Origin: Bryobacterales bacterium
GTDB taxonomy: Bacteria > Acidobacteriota > Terriglobia > Bryobacterales > Bryobacteraceae
Reading direction: 5' to 3'
Assembly (NCBI GenBank): GCA_003136575.1
Contig: PLEX01000214.1
Span: 1 to 43,029 of the forward strand
DNA length: 43,029 nt
In this document: piece by piece, positions 16,186 through 24,628 of the stretch
Numbering within the stretch: the stretch's first letter is position 1
Layout of the letters: each line of letters opens with the position of its first letter
Notes under the pieces: generated by a model
What the model saw: the letters and a program-made list of their open reading frames with translations, nothing else
Told to the model about the DNA's origin: nothing
Database searches by the model: none
Program-made: the position numbers and the translations under genes

Positions 16186-17082
16186 ATGGCAAAGAGAAAA
16201 TCGGGGACAGCGCCGGGAGCGAAGCAAGGGTCGGCGCAGGCAGAAACAGTACCGGCGCCAGTGACAGCCTCGTCGGCGCACGCATCGGCATCCGCGGCTG
16301 CGCCAGCGATGGCGGCGTCAACACCTGCGCCACCAACGCCGCCGCCCGCGCCTTCGCCGACGCCGACATCTCCCACAGCCGCGCCGACAGGACGCCCGAC
16401 GAAAACGCTGATCAAACCCGCTGCCCCGGCTGCCTGTCTGGCGGCTTTTCGCAACGGACTACCTTGCTATCTGTCCGGTGGCGACGCCGGAACTGTGGCC
16501 CGCGAGGCCCATGTCGGCGGCACGCCGTCTATTCCGAGCCTGGCGGATATTGGCATAGTCGACGGCCCAAACCCCGGTTCTCCTCACTTTCTAATGACGC
16601 TGCAGGCATTTGCGCTGAGTCTTGCGGATGCGGCCAACGGTACCCGAGTCGTATCCCCGGTGAGCGTCGGCTGGAAGTTTTTCGCGGGCAATGCGCAGCG
16701 CTCGAGCGCGATCGTGGGTAGGCTAGTCCAGCGTCCGCCCGCCCAGGTCTGGAAGCTGGTTGCCGTGCATTACGGCGATCTGGTCGCGGAAACGTTGAAC
16801 GCGATCGTTACATCGCCCAATCTGAACGCGCCGCCGCCGCAGGTTCAGGGGGAGGACTACGAATTACGCATGCTGGCGATCCACGGCATGAACACGGAAG
16901 TATTCTGGCTGATGGCTCACAAAGCAGGCCTGCCCGACTTCGTTATTCCGGTTTCCTCTGCGCCTCTTCAGCCCGGCATTTCGAGCGCCTCCACCGAGCC
17001 GGTGGAGATGGCGAATTATCTGGCGTCGATTCAGGCGCAGGCCACCAGTCTGCTAACGATGAATCCCACGCACGGAGCGTAG
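16186..17082 (+). CDS. Hypothetical protein with Ala/Pro-rich linker, partner of the peptidase
   Basis: I do not recognise the family. The 298-residue product starts with a basic MAKRKSG segment and a disordered Ala/Pro/Thr/Ser linker to about residue 72. A folded domain follows (about 80-285), with CLAAFRNGLPCYLSGGDAG, PNPGSPHFLMTLQAFALSLADAANG, AQVWKLVAVHYGDLVAETLNAIV and YELRMLAIHGMNTEVFWLMAHKAG. No signal peptide or membrane helix is evident. I chose the ATG at 16186 because GGAGGGA lies six bases upstream; the frame extends to 16120 but would overlap the peptidase gene. It is the last gene of the four-gene unit. The linker architecture is like that of its neighbour, so the two products may work together as partner, substrate or inhibitor. 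Confidence 0.75.
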   Translation: MAKRKSGTAPGAKQGSAQAETVPAPVTASSAHASASAAAPAMAASTPAPPTPPPAPSPTPTSPTAAPTGRPTKTLIKPAAPAACLAAFRNGLPCYLSGGDAGTVAREAHVGGTPSIPSLADIGIVDGPNPGSPHFLMTLQAFALSLADAANGTRVVSPVSVGWKFFAGNAQRSSAIVGRLVQRPPAQVWKLVAVHYGDLVAETLNAIVTSPNLNAPPPQVQGEDYELRMLAIHGMNTEVFWLMAHKAGLPDFVIPVSSAPLQPGISSASTEPVEMANYLASIQAQATSLLTMNPTHGA

Positions 17083-17097
17083 GCTCGGATCCGAGCC
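17082..17097. terminator. 16-bp perfect palindrome between convergent genes
   Basis: GGCTCGGATCCGAGCC is fully self-complementary and begins at the last base of the preceding stop codon. It lies between two converging operons, where a bidirectional terminator would be expected. There is no T-run on either side, so the call rests on position and symmetry. Confidence 0.35.
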
Positions 17098-17151
17098 GCC
17101 GACCGGTCAACCACACACGGCGCACCGGCTCCGATCCGCGCTTCGTAGCGG

Positions 17152-18483
17152 CTATCTCAGCAGCCCGGCGGCATATTGAAGCGCCGAGTACAAGGTCTGA
17201 TAGTCGTACTTCGCATTAAGATTCTCAATCTCGGCTTCGGTCAGATTCAGCTGCGCCTGGGTCAGTTCAACGATCGACGACAAGCCCAGTCCGTAGCGCC
17301 CCTGGGCCAGATCCAGCGCCAGTGCCGCCTGACGGAGAAACTGCGCGGTCACATCCATTCGCTGGTACGCGTCGTTGGCATCGGCCCACGCGACGCGAAC
17401 ATCCCGGAGAATTTGCTGTTGCTCGGCGCGAAGGCGCTGATCCGACTCAAGCGCTTTTTCGTTCGCGGCCTCGCGCCGCGCCGAGTAAAGGTGCCCGTTG
17501 AAAACCGGGATGCTGACGTTTGCCGCGATCCCTTCGTATTCGATTGGGATCGGTGCCGACGCCGGCGTGTGGATGTACGGAATCAAGCCGGCTACCGCTT
17601 CGGCGGTCACGGTCGGCCTCGACAGATCTTTCTCCGCTTCCGCAAACCGGTAGGCCGCGTCGCGAGAAAGCCGTAACCCGGCAAGCTCGGGCCGATTGTC
17701 GAGTGCCTGGGCGACGAGCTCTTCCGCACCGCCGGGCGGTCCGGCGGGAAGCGGCTCATCGGACAGCCTGTAGCTCGCAGGCTGGTCCGAACCAATTGCC
17801 CTTCCCAGTTCTGCTAGTCCCTGCTGCACGGCACTTTGAGCGCGAAGCAAAAGCAGCTTCGCTTCGGACACGTTCACTTCGGCAAAGCTGACGTCCAGCT
17901 GCGACTTCAACTGGTTCCTGGCCAGCTCCGTAACCTGATCGCTCAGCAACTGGCGCGCTCCGACCGTTTCCTGCGCGACCTTCACAACTGCCTGGGCGTT
18001 GAGAACGCCGAAATACGCGCGATTGACCTGAAGCAGCACGTCGTAACGGGTAGCCACGGAATTCTGCGCCGCGGCTTGCGCCTCCAGCCGCGAACTCGCG
18101 ACCAGATTCCGGGTGCGGCCGTAATCGGTAATCAATTGACGCGCAACGACGCCTTGCCCGATCCGGTCGTAAAGCCGGGAATCGGTCAGATCTCCCGCAC
18201 CTATACGCGCCAGATTGTTCGCCTGTGAGGCGGTCACATCTCCATTCACGAGCGGATAAAGCGCCGAGCGGCTTTCGACGATCTGCTGATTGGCGTAGTT
18301 GACTTCGTGCTGTGCGGCCTGGATCTGCGGATGATTCTGAATCGCCAGGCTTTCGGCTTGCTGGAGCGTGAGCACGGGGGGGGCGGCTGCGGGCGTCTGC
18401 GCGGACCCGAGGCGCAGTCCAACGGCGGCCAGCGTCACGAACCGGACGTACTTACGAAACCTGAGGCTGTTGAACCAGATCAC
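17152..18483 (-). CDS. Outer membrane efflux protein (TolC/OMF family)
   Basis: The 443-residue product forms the outer-membrane channel of a tripartite efflux pump. There is an N-terminal export signal (about residues 1-28, ending near LRLGSAQ). The duplicated TolC-family helical repeats contain LTLQQAESLAIQNHPQIQAAQHEV near the start and LDLAQGRYGLGLSSIVELTQAQLNLTEAEI in the second repeat. It is the last gene of a minus-strand operon. Its start overlaps the end of the permease gene by 32 bp, indicating coupled translation. The family call is firm; the exported substrate is unknown. Confidence 0.93.
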   Translation of the reverse strand: MIWFNSLRFRKYVRFVTLAAVGLRLGSAQTPAAAPPVLTLQQAESLAIQNHPQIQAAQHEVNYANQQIVESRSALYPLVNGDVTASQANNLARIGAGDLTDSRLYDRIGQGVVARQLITDYGRTRNLVASSRLEAQAAAQNSVATRYDVLLQVNRAYFGVLNAQAVVKVAQETVGARQLLSDQVTELARNQLKSQLDVSFAEVNVSEAKLLLLRAQSAVQQGLAELGRAIGSDQPASYRLSDEPLPAGPPGGAEELVAQALDNRPELAGLRLSRDAAYRFAEAEKDLSRPTVTAEAVAGLIPYIHTPASAPIPIEYEGIAANVSIPVFNGHLYSARREAANEKALESDQRLRAEQQQILRDVRVAWADANDAYQRMDVTAQFLRQAALALDLAQGRYGLGLSSIVELTQAQLNLTEAEIENLNAKYDYQTLYSALQYAAGLLR

Positions 18484-21400
18484 TCTTTCTCTCCTTCCTG
18501 CCGTAAACGAGCAGATACGCGGCCGGGACGATAAAGACCGTCAGCAGCACGGACGAAGTCAGGCCCCCGATAATCGCCCGGGCCATCGGCGTATACTGTT
18601 CCCCGCCTTCCCCGAGCTTCATCGCCATCGGAACCATACCGATGATCGTCGCGAGCGAAGTCATCAGAATCGGCCGCAGCCGCACCCGGCAAGCTGTAAC
18701 CACCGCATCGGTAACCGACATGCCCTGTTCCCTCAGCTTATGGGCAAAATCCACGATCAGAATACTGTTGGAATCGGCGATGCCTATCAGCATGAGAACT
18801 CCCATGAGCGACATCACATTCAGAGTCGTGTGAGTCAGCGGCAGAATGATGAAGACGCCGACGAAGCCCATCGGGATCGCCAGCATGATCAGGAACGGGT
18901 CCACGAACGATTTGAACTGGGCGACCAGGATCAGGAACAGCAGAATAAACGAAATGCCGAAGCCGAGTCCGAAGCTCTTAAACGATTCATCCATGCTGTT
19001 GACCATGCCCCGAAGCGTGACGCGAATGTTGGGGGGAAGCCTGGCATCCGAGATGGTCTTCAGAATTCCATCGCGGAGCTTGCCCAGATCCTCGCCTTTG
19101 GGAGTGACGTAAATATCGACGACACGCTGGATCTGATAGTGATCGACCTCAGTGGGCGAGGTCAGGTTCACCAGCTTCACCACGGAATCAAGCGTCGTCG
19201 GCTGCTTCAAATTCGACGCCCGCAACGGGATCTGCTTCAGGTCGATCAGATTATGAATTGCGTTTTTCCCGTGTTCCTCATACTGCACGCTGAGGAAATA
19301 GTCGTTGCCCGTTTTGTAATCCACCCAGTAGTTGGGCGCGATCATGATGTTGGAATTCAGCGCCGTGATGACGTTGTCGACGACGTCCTTCTGCGTCAGG
19401 CCGAGTTCCGCGGCATGGACGCGATCGATGTCCATGCGGATGGAGGGATAGTTCATATCCTGCGGGATATAGATCTGGTCGGCGCCGGGAAGACGGCGAA
19501 TGCTGTCGGCGAGTTTCTGAGCGGTCGAATAAGTCAGATCGAGATCGCGCGTGTTGACCTGTACATCGATGGGAGCGGGTTGGCCCTGGTTGAGTATCGC
19601 GTCCTGCATGGAACCCGTCTGAAAAAACGTACGGACATCGGGGAAATCCGCCCTCATCTTCGCCTTCACGCGGTCCATGTAGTCGAAACTGCTGCCTGCG
19701 TGGCCTTGCTTCAGCGCCACTTGTATGGTGGCGGTATACATGCCGGAATTGGTTGTGTACAGCGCGGAAATATCGTTGACGACGCCGATATTCGAGAGAA
19801 TCATCTTCAGATCTCCCGGGGACACGATGCCGCGGATCAGGGTTTCGATCTTCGCTACGTAATCGTTGGTGACTTCAATCCGCGTGCCGGTCGGAACTTT
19901 CAGGATTACGGTGAACTGGCCGGCATCGGTGCGAGGAAAAAACGCCAGCCCGAGCAGGGGATAGATCAGAATGCTGGCGGCGAAAACTCCCAACAGCGCC
20001 ACGAGCGTGAGAGCGGGAACCTTCAGCGCGCGGCGCACGGCCGCTTCGTAAACATTGAGAAGCTTATTGAACTGCCGGTTGAACCAGGCGTTGAAACCTT
20101 TGGCATCGTGCTGCTGTTCGGCATGGCCGGCCGGCATCGTCTTCAGGAATCTGGAGCAGAAGAGCGGAATCACAGTCATCGCCACAACAAAAGACGCCAT
20201 CAGCGACAGGCAGAAAGCCAGAGCGAGCGCGGAGAAAAGAAACTTACTCACGCCATAAAGGAGCGTGACGGGGAAGAAATCGACCACGTCCACCAATGTC
20301 GCGGCCAGCACCGCGAGGTTCACTTCGGCGCCGCCCCGCTCGGCCGCGACAGCCGCCGCGGTGCCCATTTCCAGATGCCGATAGATGTTCTCGAGCGAGA
20401 TGACGGAGTTGTCGATGACCCGGGACAAAGCCAGCGCGACGCCGCCCAGGATCATCGTGTTGATCGTGCTGTTCATCATGTAAAGAACGACGAGAGCGGC
20501 CAGGATCGAAATCGGAATAGACAGCAGGACCGCGCCGGTAGCCCTCACGCTTCCGAGAAACAGCAGGATCATGAGGCTCGTCAGGCCTAATCCAATAGCG
20601 CCTTCATGAAGGACTGTGCTCAGGGCGTTCTTGACGAAAATCGATTGATCGAAGACGACGTCGGTCTTCAACTGGGCGGGCATATCGAACAAATTCGCCA
20701 CCAGTTTTCGCACGTCCGCAACCACCTGAATCGTATTACTGTCGCCGCCCGATTTCATGATGGGAATATCTGCGGACTTCTGGCCGTCGATGCGCACGAT
20801 ATTGTATTGCAGTTGACTCGCGTCTTTCGCTTCGCCGATGTCGCCGATCGTGACCCAACTCGAACCGACGGTCTTGATCGGCACGCTGTTTAGGTCCTCG
20901 ACGTTCTTTACCAGGCTGTTCGAATACACGTAATAGTCGCCGGAACCAATCCTGACGTCGCCCGCGGGCAGGATCAGATTGCTGTTATTGAGCGCATCCA
21001 CCACGTCCATCGGGCTGAGCTGTCTGGAGAACAGTTTGTAAGGGTCGACATAGACCATCGCCTGGCGGTATTTTCCACCGAAGACCGCTGGAATTTCGGA
21101 ACCCTTCACGACCGCGATCTGGTTGCGGATCTGGAACTGGGCAAGATCGTGGAGCTGCGTCTCCGTCAGACCCTGGCCCGCGACCGTGACGAGGCACACG
21201 GGCAAACTGGATGCGTCGGACTTCAAAACGAGCGGAGGCAGCGTGCCAGGCGGCAGGCGTTTGAGATCGGCAAGGGCGAGATTCGACAACTGCGTGACGT
21301 CGGCATCCGAACTGGTTCCCGCCTGAAAATAAGCCTTGATGATGCTGACGCCCAGCAGAGAGCGGGACTCCATGTGATCGAGACCGCTGGCCTGAGTGAA

Positions 21401-21604
21401 GAAACGTTCGAGCGGGTTGGTGATGTCCACTTCGATGTCGCCCGGCGGCATGCCGCTGTAAAACGTCGCCACGACGACAACTGGCAGGTTGATCGGCGGA
21501 AACAAATCCACCGGCATTCGCGTGTAAGCGTTTATGCCAATCACGGCGAGAGCCAGGCAAATGACGACGATGAAATACGGATTGCGGATGGAAAATCGTG
21601 GCAT
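18452..21604 (-). CDS. RND efflux permease (inner membrane pump)
   Basis: The 1050-residue product has the full RND layout: TM1 at about 10-27, a first large periplasmic loop, helices TM2-TM6, the central duplication with a second loop, and TM7-TM12. The TM4 proton-relay region reads ALSRVIDNSVISLEN, so the position of AcrB Asp407 is D398 while that of Asp408 is N399; E405 is kept. A single-Asp relay is also known in CusA-type pumps. It is therefore probably active but not a plain AcrB copy. Drug, metal or lipid substrates cannot be distinguished. It lies 12 bp after the adaptor gene and overlaps the outer-membrane gene. Confidence 0.93.
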   Translation of the reverse strand: MPRFSIRNPYFIVVICLALAVIGINAYTRMPVDLFPPINLPVVVVATFYSGMPPGDIEVDITNPLERFFTQASGLDHMESRSLLGVSIIKAYFQAGTSSDADVTQLSNLALADLKRLPPGTLPPLVLKSDASSLPVCLVTVAGQGLTETQLHDLAQFQIRNQIAVVKGSEIPAVFGGKYRQAMVYVDPYKLFSRQLSPMDVVDALNNSNLILPAGDVRIGSGDYYVYSNSLVKNVEDLNSVPIKTVGSSWVTIGDIGEAKDASQLQYNIVRIDGQKSADIPIMKSGGDSNTIQVVADVRKLVANLFDMPAQLKTDVVFDQSIFVKNALSTVLHEGAIGLGLTSLMILLFLGSVRATGAVLLSIPISILAALVVLYMMNSTINTMILGGVALALSRVIDNSVISLENIYRHLEMGTAAAVAAERGGAEVNLAVLAATLVDVVDFFPVTLLYGVSKFLFSALALAFCLSLMASFVVAMTVIPLFCSRFLKTMPAGHAEQQHDAKGFNAWFNRQFNKLLNVYEAAVRRALKVPALTLVALLGVFAASILIYPLLGLAFFPRTDAGQFTVILKVPTGTRIEVTNDYVAKIETLIRGIVSPGDLKMILSNIGVVNDISALYTTNSGMYTATIQVALKQGHAGSSFDYMDRVKAKMRADFPDVRTFFQTGSMQDAILNQGQPAPIDVQVNTRDLDLTYSTAQKLADSIRRLPGADQIYIPQDMNYPSIRMDIDRVHAAELGLTQKDVVDNVITALNSNIMIAPNYWVDYKTGNDYFLSVQYEEHGKNAIHNLIDLKQIPLRASNLKQPTTLDSVVKLVNLTSPTEVDHYQIQRVVDIYVTPKGEDLGKLRDGILKTISDARLPPNIRVTLRGMVNSMDESFKSFGLGFGISFILLFLILVAQFKSFVDPFLIMLAIPMGFVGVFIILPLTHTTLNVMSLMGVLMLIGIADSNSILIVDFAHKLREQGMSVTDAVVTACRVRLRPILMTSLATIIGMVPMAMKLGEGGEQYTPMARAIIGGLTSSVLLTVFIVPAAYLLVYGRKERKSDLVQQPQVS

Positions 21605-21616
21605 GGTCTCGCCTGC

Positions 21617-22870
21617 TTACTGGTCGTCCTGCCCCTGGTACTGCATCGGTTTGGCGATCTGAGGCCGCACGATCTGGCCCGCTCTCAGGCCGCTGCGGTC
21701 GCTGATGACAACCATCTCGCCCTCCGCAAGGCCGGAGACGATCTCCGCGTCGTCCGGCGTCTGAATGCCCGGTTCCACGCGGCGGACTTCGATTTTGCCA
21801 GCCGCATCGACAACATCCACCGTCGACACGTTGTTCTGCCGGCTCAACGCCTGAATCGGCACGAAAACAACGTTGTCTTTGTGTTCGAGCGTGATGGTTG
21901 CCTGCGCGTACAGCCCGGGGAGCAGAAGCCGATTCGGATTCAGCACATCGACTTCTGTGTGCATCGTGCGCGTGTCCTGCGATACATCTACAGAGAAACG
22001 CGCCACGGTCCCCGGGAAGGTTCGGTTCAGCGACGGCACCATCACGCCGACCGGATCGCCAACGTGAATATAACGGACATCGGATTCCGGCACGGGAATC
22101 ACCAGACGGAATTTGTCGTCCTCCGATAAACGCACAAGCGGCATCGCCTGCGTGCTGGAATTGGTGCCCGCCTGCAGCAGCGTTCCCAGATTCGCGTAGC
22201 GTTGCGTGACGATGCCCGCGAATGGCGCGGTGATTTTTGTGTAATCGAACAAAACCTGATCGTGTTCGCGTTTTGCCTGCGCGGCGGCCAGCAGGCTCTG
22301 CGCGGATTGCCGATTCGATTTCGCGGATTCGACCTGAGCGGCCGACTCAAGTGCCTTGCCCTCGGAATCGTCTACTTCCTGCTGCGCGACCAGGGCCGGT
22401 TTGGACTTGGCGACGCCGCTCAGCCGCTCGAACTGCAGCTGCATAACCCTGTGCTGAGCTTCGACCCGGCTCAGTTCGTCTTCGGCGTGCGCAATCTGAT
22501 CGGCGGCGTTCCTGATCGCCGCATCGTCCTGCTTCAGCTGGGATTGCAACTCGGGGATTTCCAGCGTGGCGAGCGTTTGGTTTGCCTGCACGCGGCTCCC
22601 GTAGTCCACGTTCAGTTCTTTCACATAACCGGACTCTTTCGCGTAGACCTCGATTTCCTGAAACGGAACCAATTCGGATGAGATCGTCATGGTTCGCCCC
22701 AGACTCTTTCGGCCCGTTTTGATTACGCCAACGGCGACATCGGCGGGTGCCGTGCTGTCGGCCGCGGGTGCCGGAGTTCTTGCGCCGCATGACGACAGCA
22801 GGATCGCGGCCAGAAGCAGGATCGAGGCCGCGAGCCAATACCGGCTGAGGGGAATCTTCACATCTCTCAT
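21617..22870 (-). CDS. RND efflux periplasmic adaptor lipoprotein
   Basis: The 417-residue membrane-fusion protein bridges the permease and the outer-membrane channel. It has a lipoprotein signal with lipobox LLSSC (Cys28), a biotinyl-lipoyl half-motif (SGYVKELNVDYGSRVQANQTLATLEIPELQSQL), a long alpha-hairpin (about 115-205) with Gln/Ala-rich coiled coil, then a beta-barrel domain (ITAPFAGIVTQRYANLGTLLQAG) and a C-terminal domain with VVISDRSGLRAGQIV. Its ATG lies in the stop codon of the upstream RraA-like gene (ATGA overlap). Confidence 0.93.
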   Translation of the reverse strand: MRDVKIPLSRYWLAASILLLAAILLSSCGARTPAPAADSTAPADVAVGVIKTGRKSLGRTMTISSELVPFQEIEVYAKESGYVKELNVDYGSRVQANQTLATLEIPELQSQLKQDDAAIRNAADQIAHAEDELSRVEAQHRVMQLQFERLSGVAKSKPALVAQQEVDDSEGKALESAAQVESAKSNRQSAQSLLAAAQAKREHDQVLFDYTKITAPFAGIVTQRYANLGTLLQAGTNSSTQAMPLVRLSEDDKFRLVIPVPESDVRYIHVGDPVGVMVPSLNRTFPGTVARFSVDVSQDTRTMHTEVDVLNPNRLLLPGLYAQATITLEHKDNVVFVPIQALSRQNNVSTVDVVDAAGKIEVRRVEPGIQTPDDAEIVSGLAEGEMVVISDRSGLRAGQIVRPQIAKPMQYQGQDDQ

Positions 22871-23598
22871 CGGCCTTCCCGAGGGAGATCGCAGATCTCC
22901 GAATTTCTCCGCAGACGGATGGCGAGTCCTTCGAGCGAAAAACGCGGCGAATTACAAAAGTCCATCAGTTCCTTTTCCTCGATCGACAGCCGCGCGGCTT
23001 CCGCGGGCACCTCGGCGGCAATACCCAGTGGGATCTTATGAACGCCATGGCGATCGCCGTGAAGCAGGTCTCCGGACTGGATCGTAAGCCCGCCAATTTC
23101 GACCGGCGCGCCGAACTCGATGATGTGTGCATACGCGTGGGAGAGGGCGACATTTCCGGCGAAAAGATGGAATCCGCGCGCCTTTACCCCCGGAATATCG
23201 CGAACGCCGCCGTTGGTGACGCATCCGATACAATGGAGCGCCTCACCGATGGTTGCATGTATTTCCCCGACAAATGCGCCGAATCCGGGCCGTTCATCGA
23301 CATCCTGAAATACCATGACTCGCGGGCCTGGAACGGTGGCGACGTACCCCCACCAATCCATGCGATCGTAATAGCACCGCCTTCCGGCCATCGGCTGTTC
23401 GGTGGTGCGAATTCGGGCGGTGGCCGCATAGCCCACCATGGGTTGCATGCTAGGAAACTGGCACCACGCCGTGCCGGTCACAAAGCCTTCGTTGCGTGGC
23501 CGGACCCTGAGCCGCTCGATGGCGTTGGATGCGGTGCAGGTGTCGAGCGCGGCCAGCTTCTCGATGTCCACGGCCGAGAGAGTTCGTTGTTGGGTCAT
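22867..23598 (-). CDS. RraA-family protein (HMG/CHA aldolase-like)
   Basis: The 243-residue product belongs to the RraA/4-hydroxy-4-methyl-2-oxoglutarate aldolase family, divalent-metal enzymes that cleave or decarboxylate pyruvate-type substrates; some members instead regulate RNase E. The signature TNGGVRDIPG places the catalytic Arg-Asp at 133-134, preceded by EIHATIGEALHCIGCVTNGG. A second family motif appears as SGDLLHGDRHGVHKIP. Enzymatic activity is more likely than RNase E control. It is the first gene of the efflux operon and shares an ATGA overlap with the adaptor gene, which is unexpected for a catabolic enzyme. Confidence 0.86.
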   Translation of the reverse strand: MTQQRTLSAVDIEKLAALDTCTASNAIERLRVRPRNEGFVTGTAWCQFPSMQPMVGYAATARIRTTEQPMAGRRCYYDRMDWWGYVATVPGPRVMVFQDVDERPGFGAFVGEIHATIGEALHCIGCVTNGGVRDIPGVKARGFHLFAGNVALSHAYAHIIEFGAPVEIGGLTIQSGDLLHGDRHGVHKIPLGIAAEVPAEAARLSIEEKELMDFCNSPRFSLEGLAIRLRRNSEICDLPREGR

Positions 23599-23716
23599 TT
23601 ATCGGCCGCGGTGGCTTCTGCCGAACCGGCCATAATTCGACTCTACGCATTTGCGGGAGCGGACGCCATACCAGATGGTTGGTATTCTTATTTTTCCATG
23701 CGATTCCCATGTGGGT

Positions 23717-23754
23717 ACAGGCTTCAGCCTGTAAGCGCCGGGCGCAGCCCGGCG
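23717..23754. repeat. REP-like pair of palindromes
   Basis: ACAGGCT-TC-AGCCTGT (7-bp stem) is followed after three bases by CGCCGGGC-GCA-GCCCGGCG (8-bp stem). Two adjacent GC-rich hairpins in an intergenic region are the usual form of REP-type dispersed elements. The copy number elsewhere in the genome cannot be seen from one window. A terminator role is less likely as no T-run follows. Confidence 0.55.
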
Positions 23755-24162
23755 TTCCTTTGCATTTCGTCGTACGGCAGGACACTTTCCTCTTCCAGCT
23801 GGCAGTTCGACCTCGGCACCGGATCGTGATCCTCCACGCCGTCATACCTCTCTCCAGCTCCGCACGCCCGCCACAACGAACCTCGCGCAACGCACTTGCC
23901 GCCAGCCGTTCTTCCGCTCTCAACTCAGAGACATCCGCGCCTATCCTCGCGCACCCCGCGCCGCTCACCGACATTTTCGTTCCCCCCAGTTCCCGTAACA
24001 GCCGCCCGCCTTCCCGCACTTTCCCGATCTTCAACTTCCCGCCCTCAGCCTGCACTTCCGCTATCAGATCGCGCTTCGGCACGGACCCGCTCGTCGCCGG
24101 CCAGCTTCGCGTACCCCGGCGCCCCCGGTTATCGTCACCGGTGTCAGTTCGAACCCGAGACG
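23755..24162. other. Decayed region without recognisable gene
   Basis: The minus strand keeps an open frame through here (PKRDLIAEVQAEGGKLKIG and LRAEERLAASALREV are the most protein-like parts), but no family is recognised and no start or stop fits a gene. It may be a remnant of another gene next to the two pseudogenes downstream. Confidence 0.3.
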
Positions 24163-24626
24163 CGCCGCACGCAGCACAAGCCATCGTCGCTACGAATCTG
24201 CCCGGCCCCATCAGGCTCACTGCCGCGCTGCTGCCGCCGCTGCAAAAGCAGACTTATTCGGCGATCATGAACGTTTCCTCCGGCCTCGCGTTCGTGCCGC
24301 TCTCGCCGACTCCCACTCACTGCGCCACGAAGGCTGCGTCCACTCTTACACGCAATCTCTGCGATATCAGTTGCGTTGAACCGCGGTCGAAGTTCTGGAA
24401 CTCGTTGCACCGTATGTCGCAACGCACCTGATGAGTGGCGCGTCCGAACCCGCGCCATGCCGGTCGACGCATTCATCGCCGAGGTCATGGAAATCCTGCA
24501 AACACAGCCTGCGGTAACGGAGATTTGTGTCGAGCGCGTGAAGGCCTGTATCTGGCACCCGCGAGAGGCAATCACCATGCCGTCTTCAAGGGGCTGAACG
24601 CCGCCGTGACCGTCGACAATCTTTGA
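24163..24626 (+). pseudogene. Remnant of short-chain dehydrogenase (DltE-like)
   Basis: Fragments in three frames line up with the C-terminal half of DltE-like short-chain dehydrogenases: NLPGPIRLTAALLPPLQ, AIMNVSSGLAFVPLSPTPTHCATKAA (catalytic Ser region and a His where the catalytic Tyr is expected), then in a second frame HSYTQSLRYQLR and TAVEVLELVAPYVATHLM, then in a third MPVDAFIAEVMEILQTQPAVTEICVERVK, and finally NHHAVFKGLNAAVTV. At least three frameshifts and one nonsense change (a TGA between LR and TAVE) break it. The cofactor-binding N-terminal half is missing. It cannot make a working enzyme. Confidence 0.8.
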
Positions 24627-24628
24627 TA

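Noticed and set aside
18368-20590. A 740-codon open frame on the + strand.
   Set aside because: It is antisense to the RND permease and efflux channel genes, whose protein motifs are clear; composition is Arg/His/Asp-heavy with no family match.
23711-23754. CRISPR-like repeat.
   Set aside because: Only one copy of a double palindrome, with no spacer-repeat periodicity and no cas genes.
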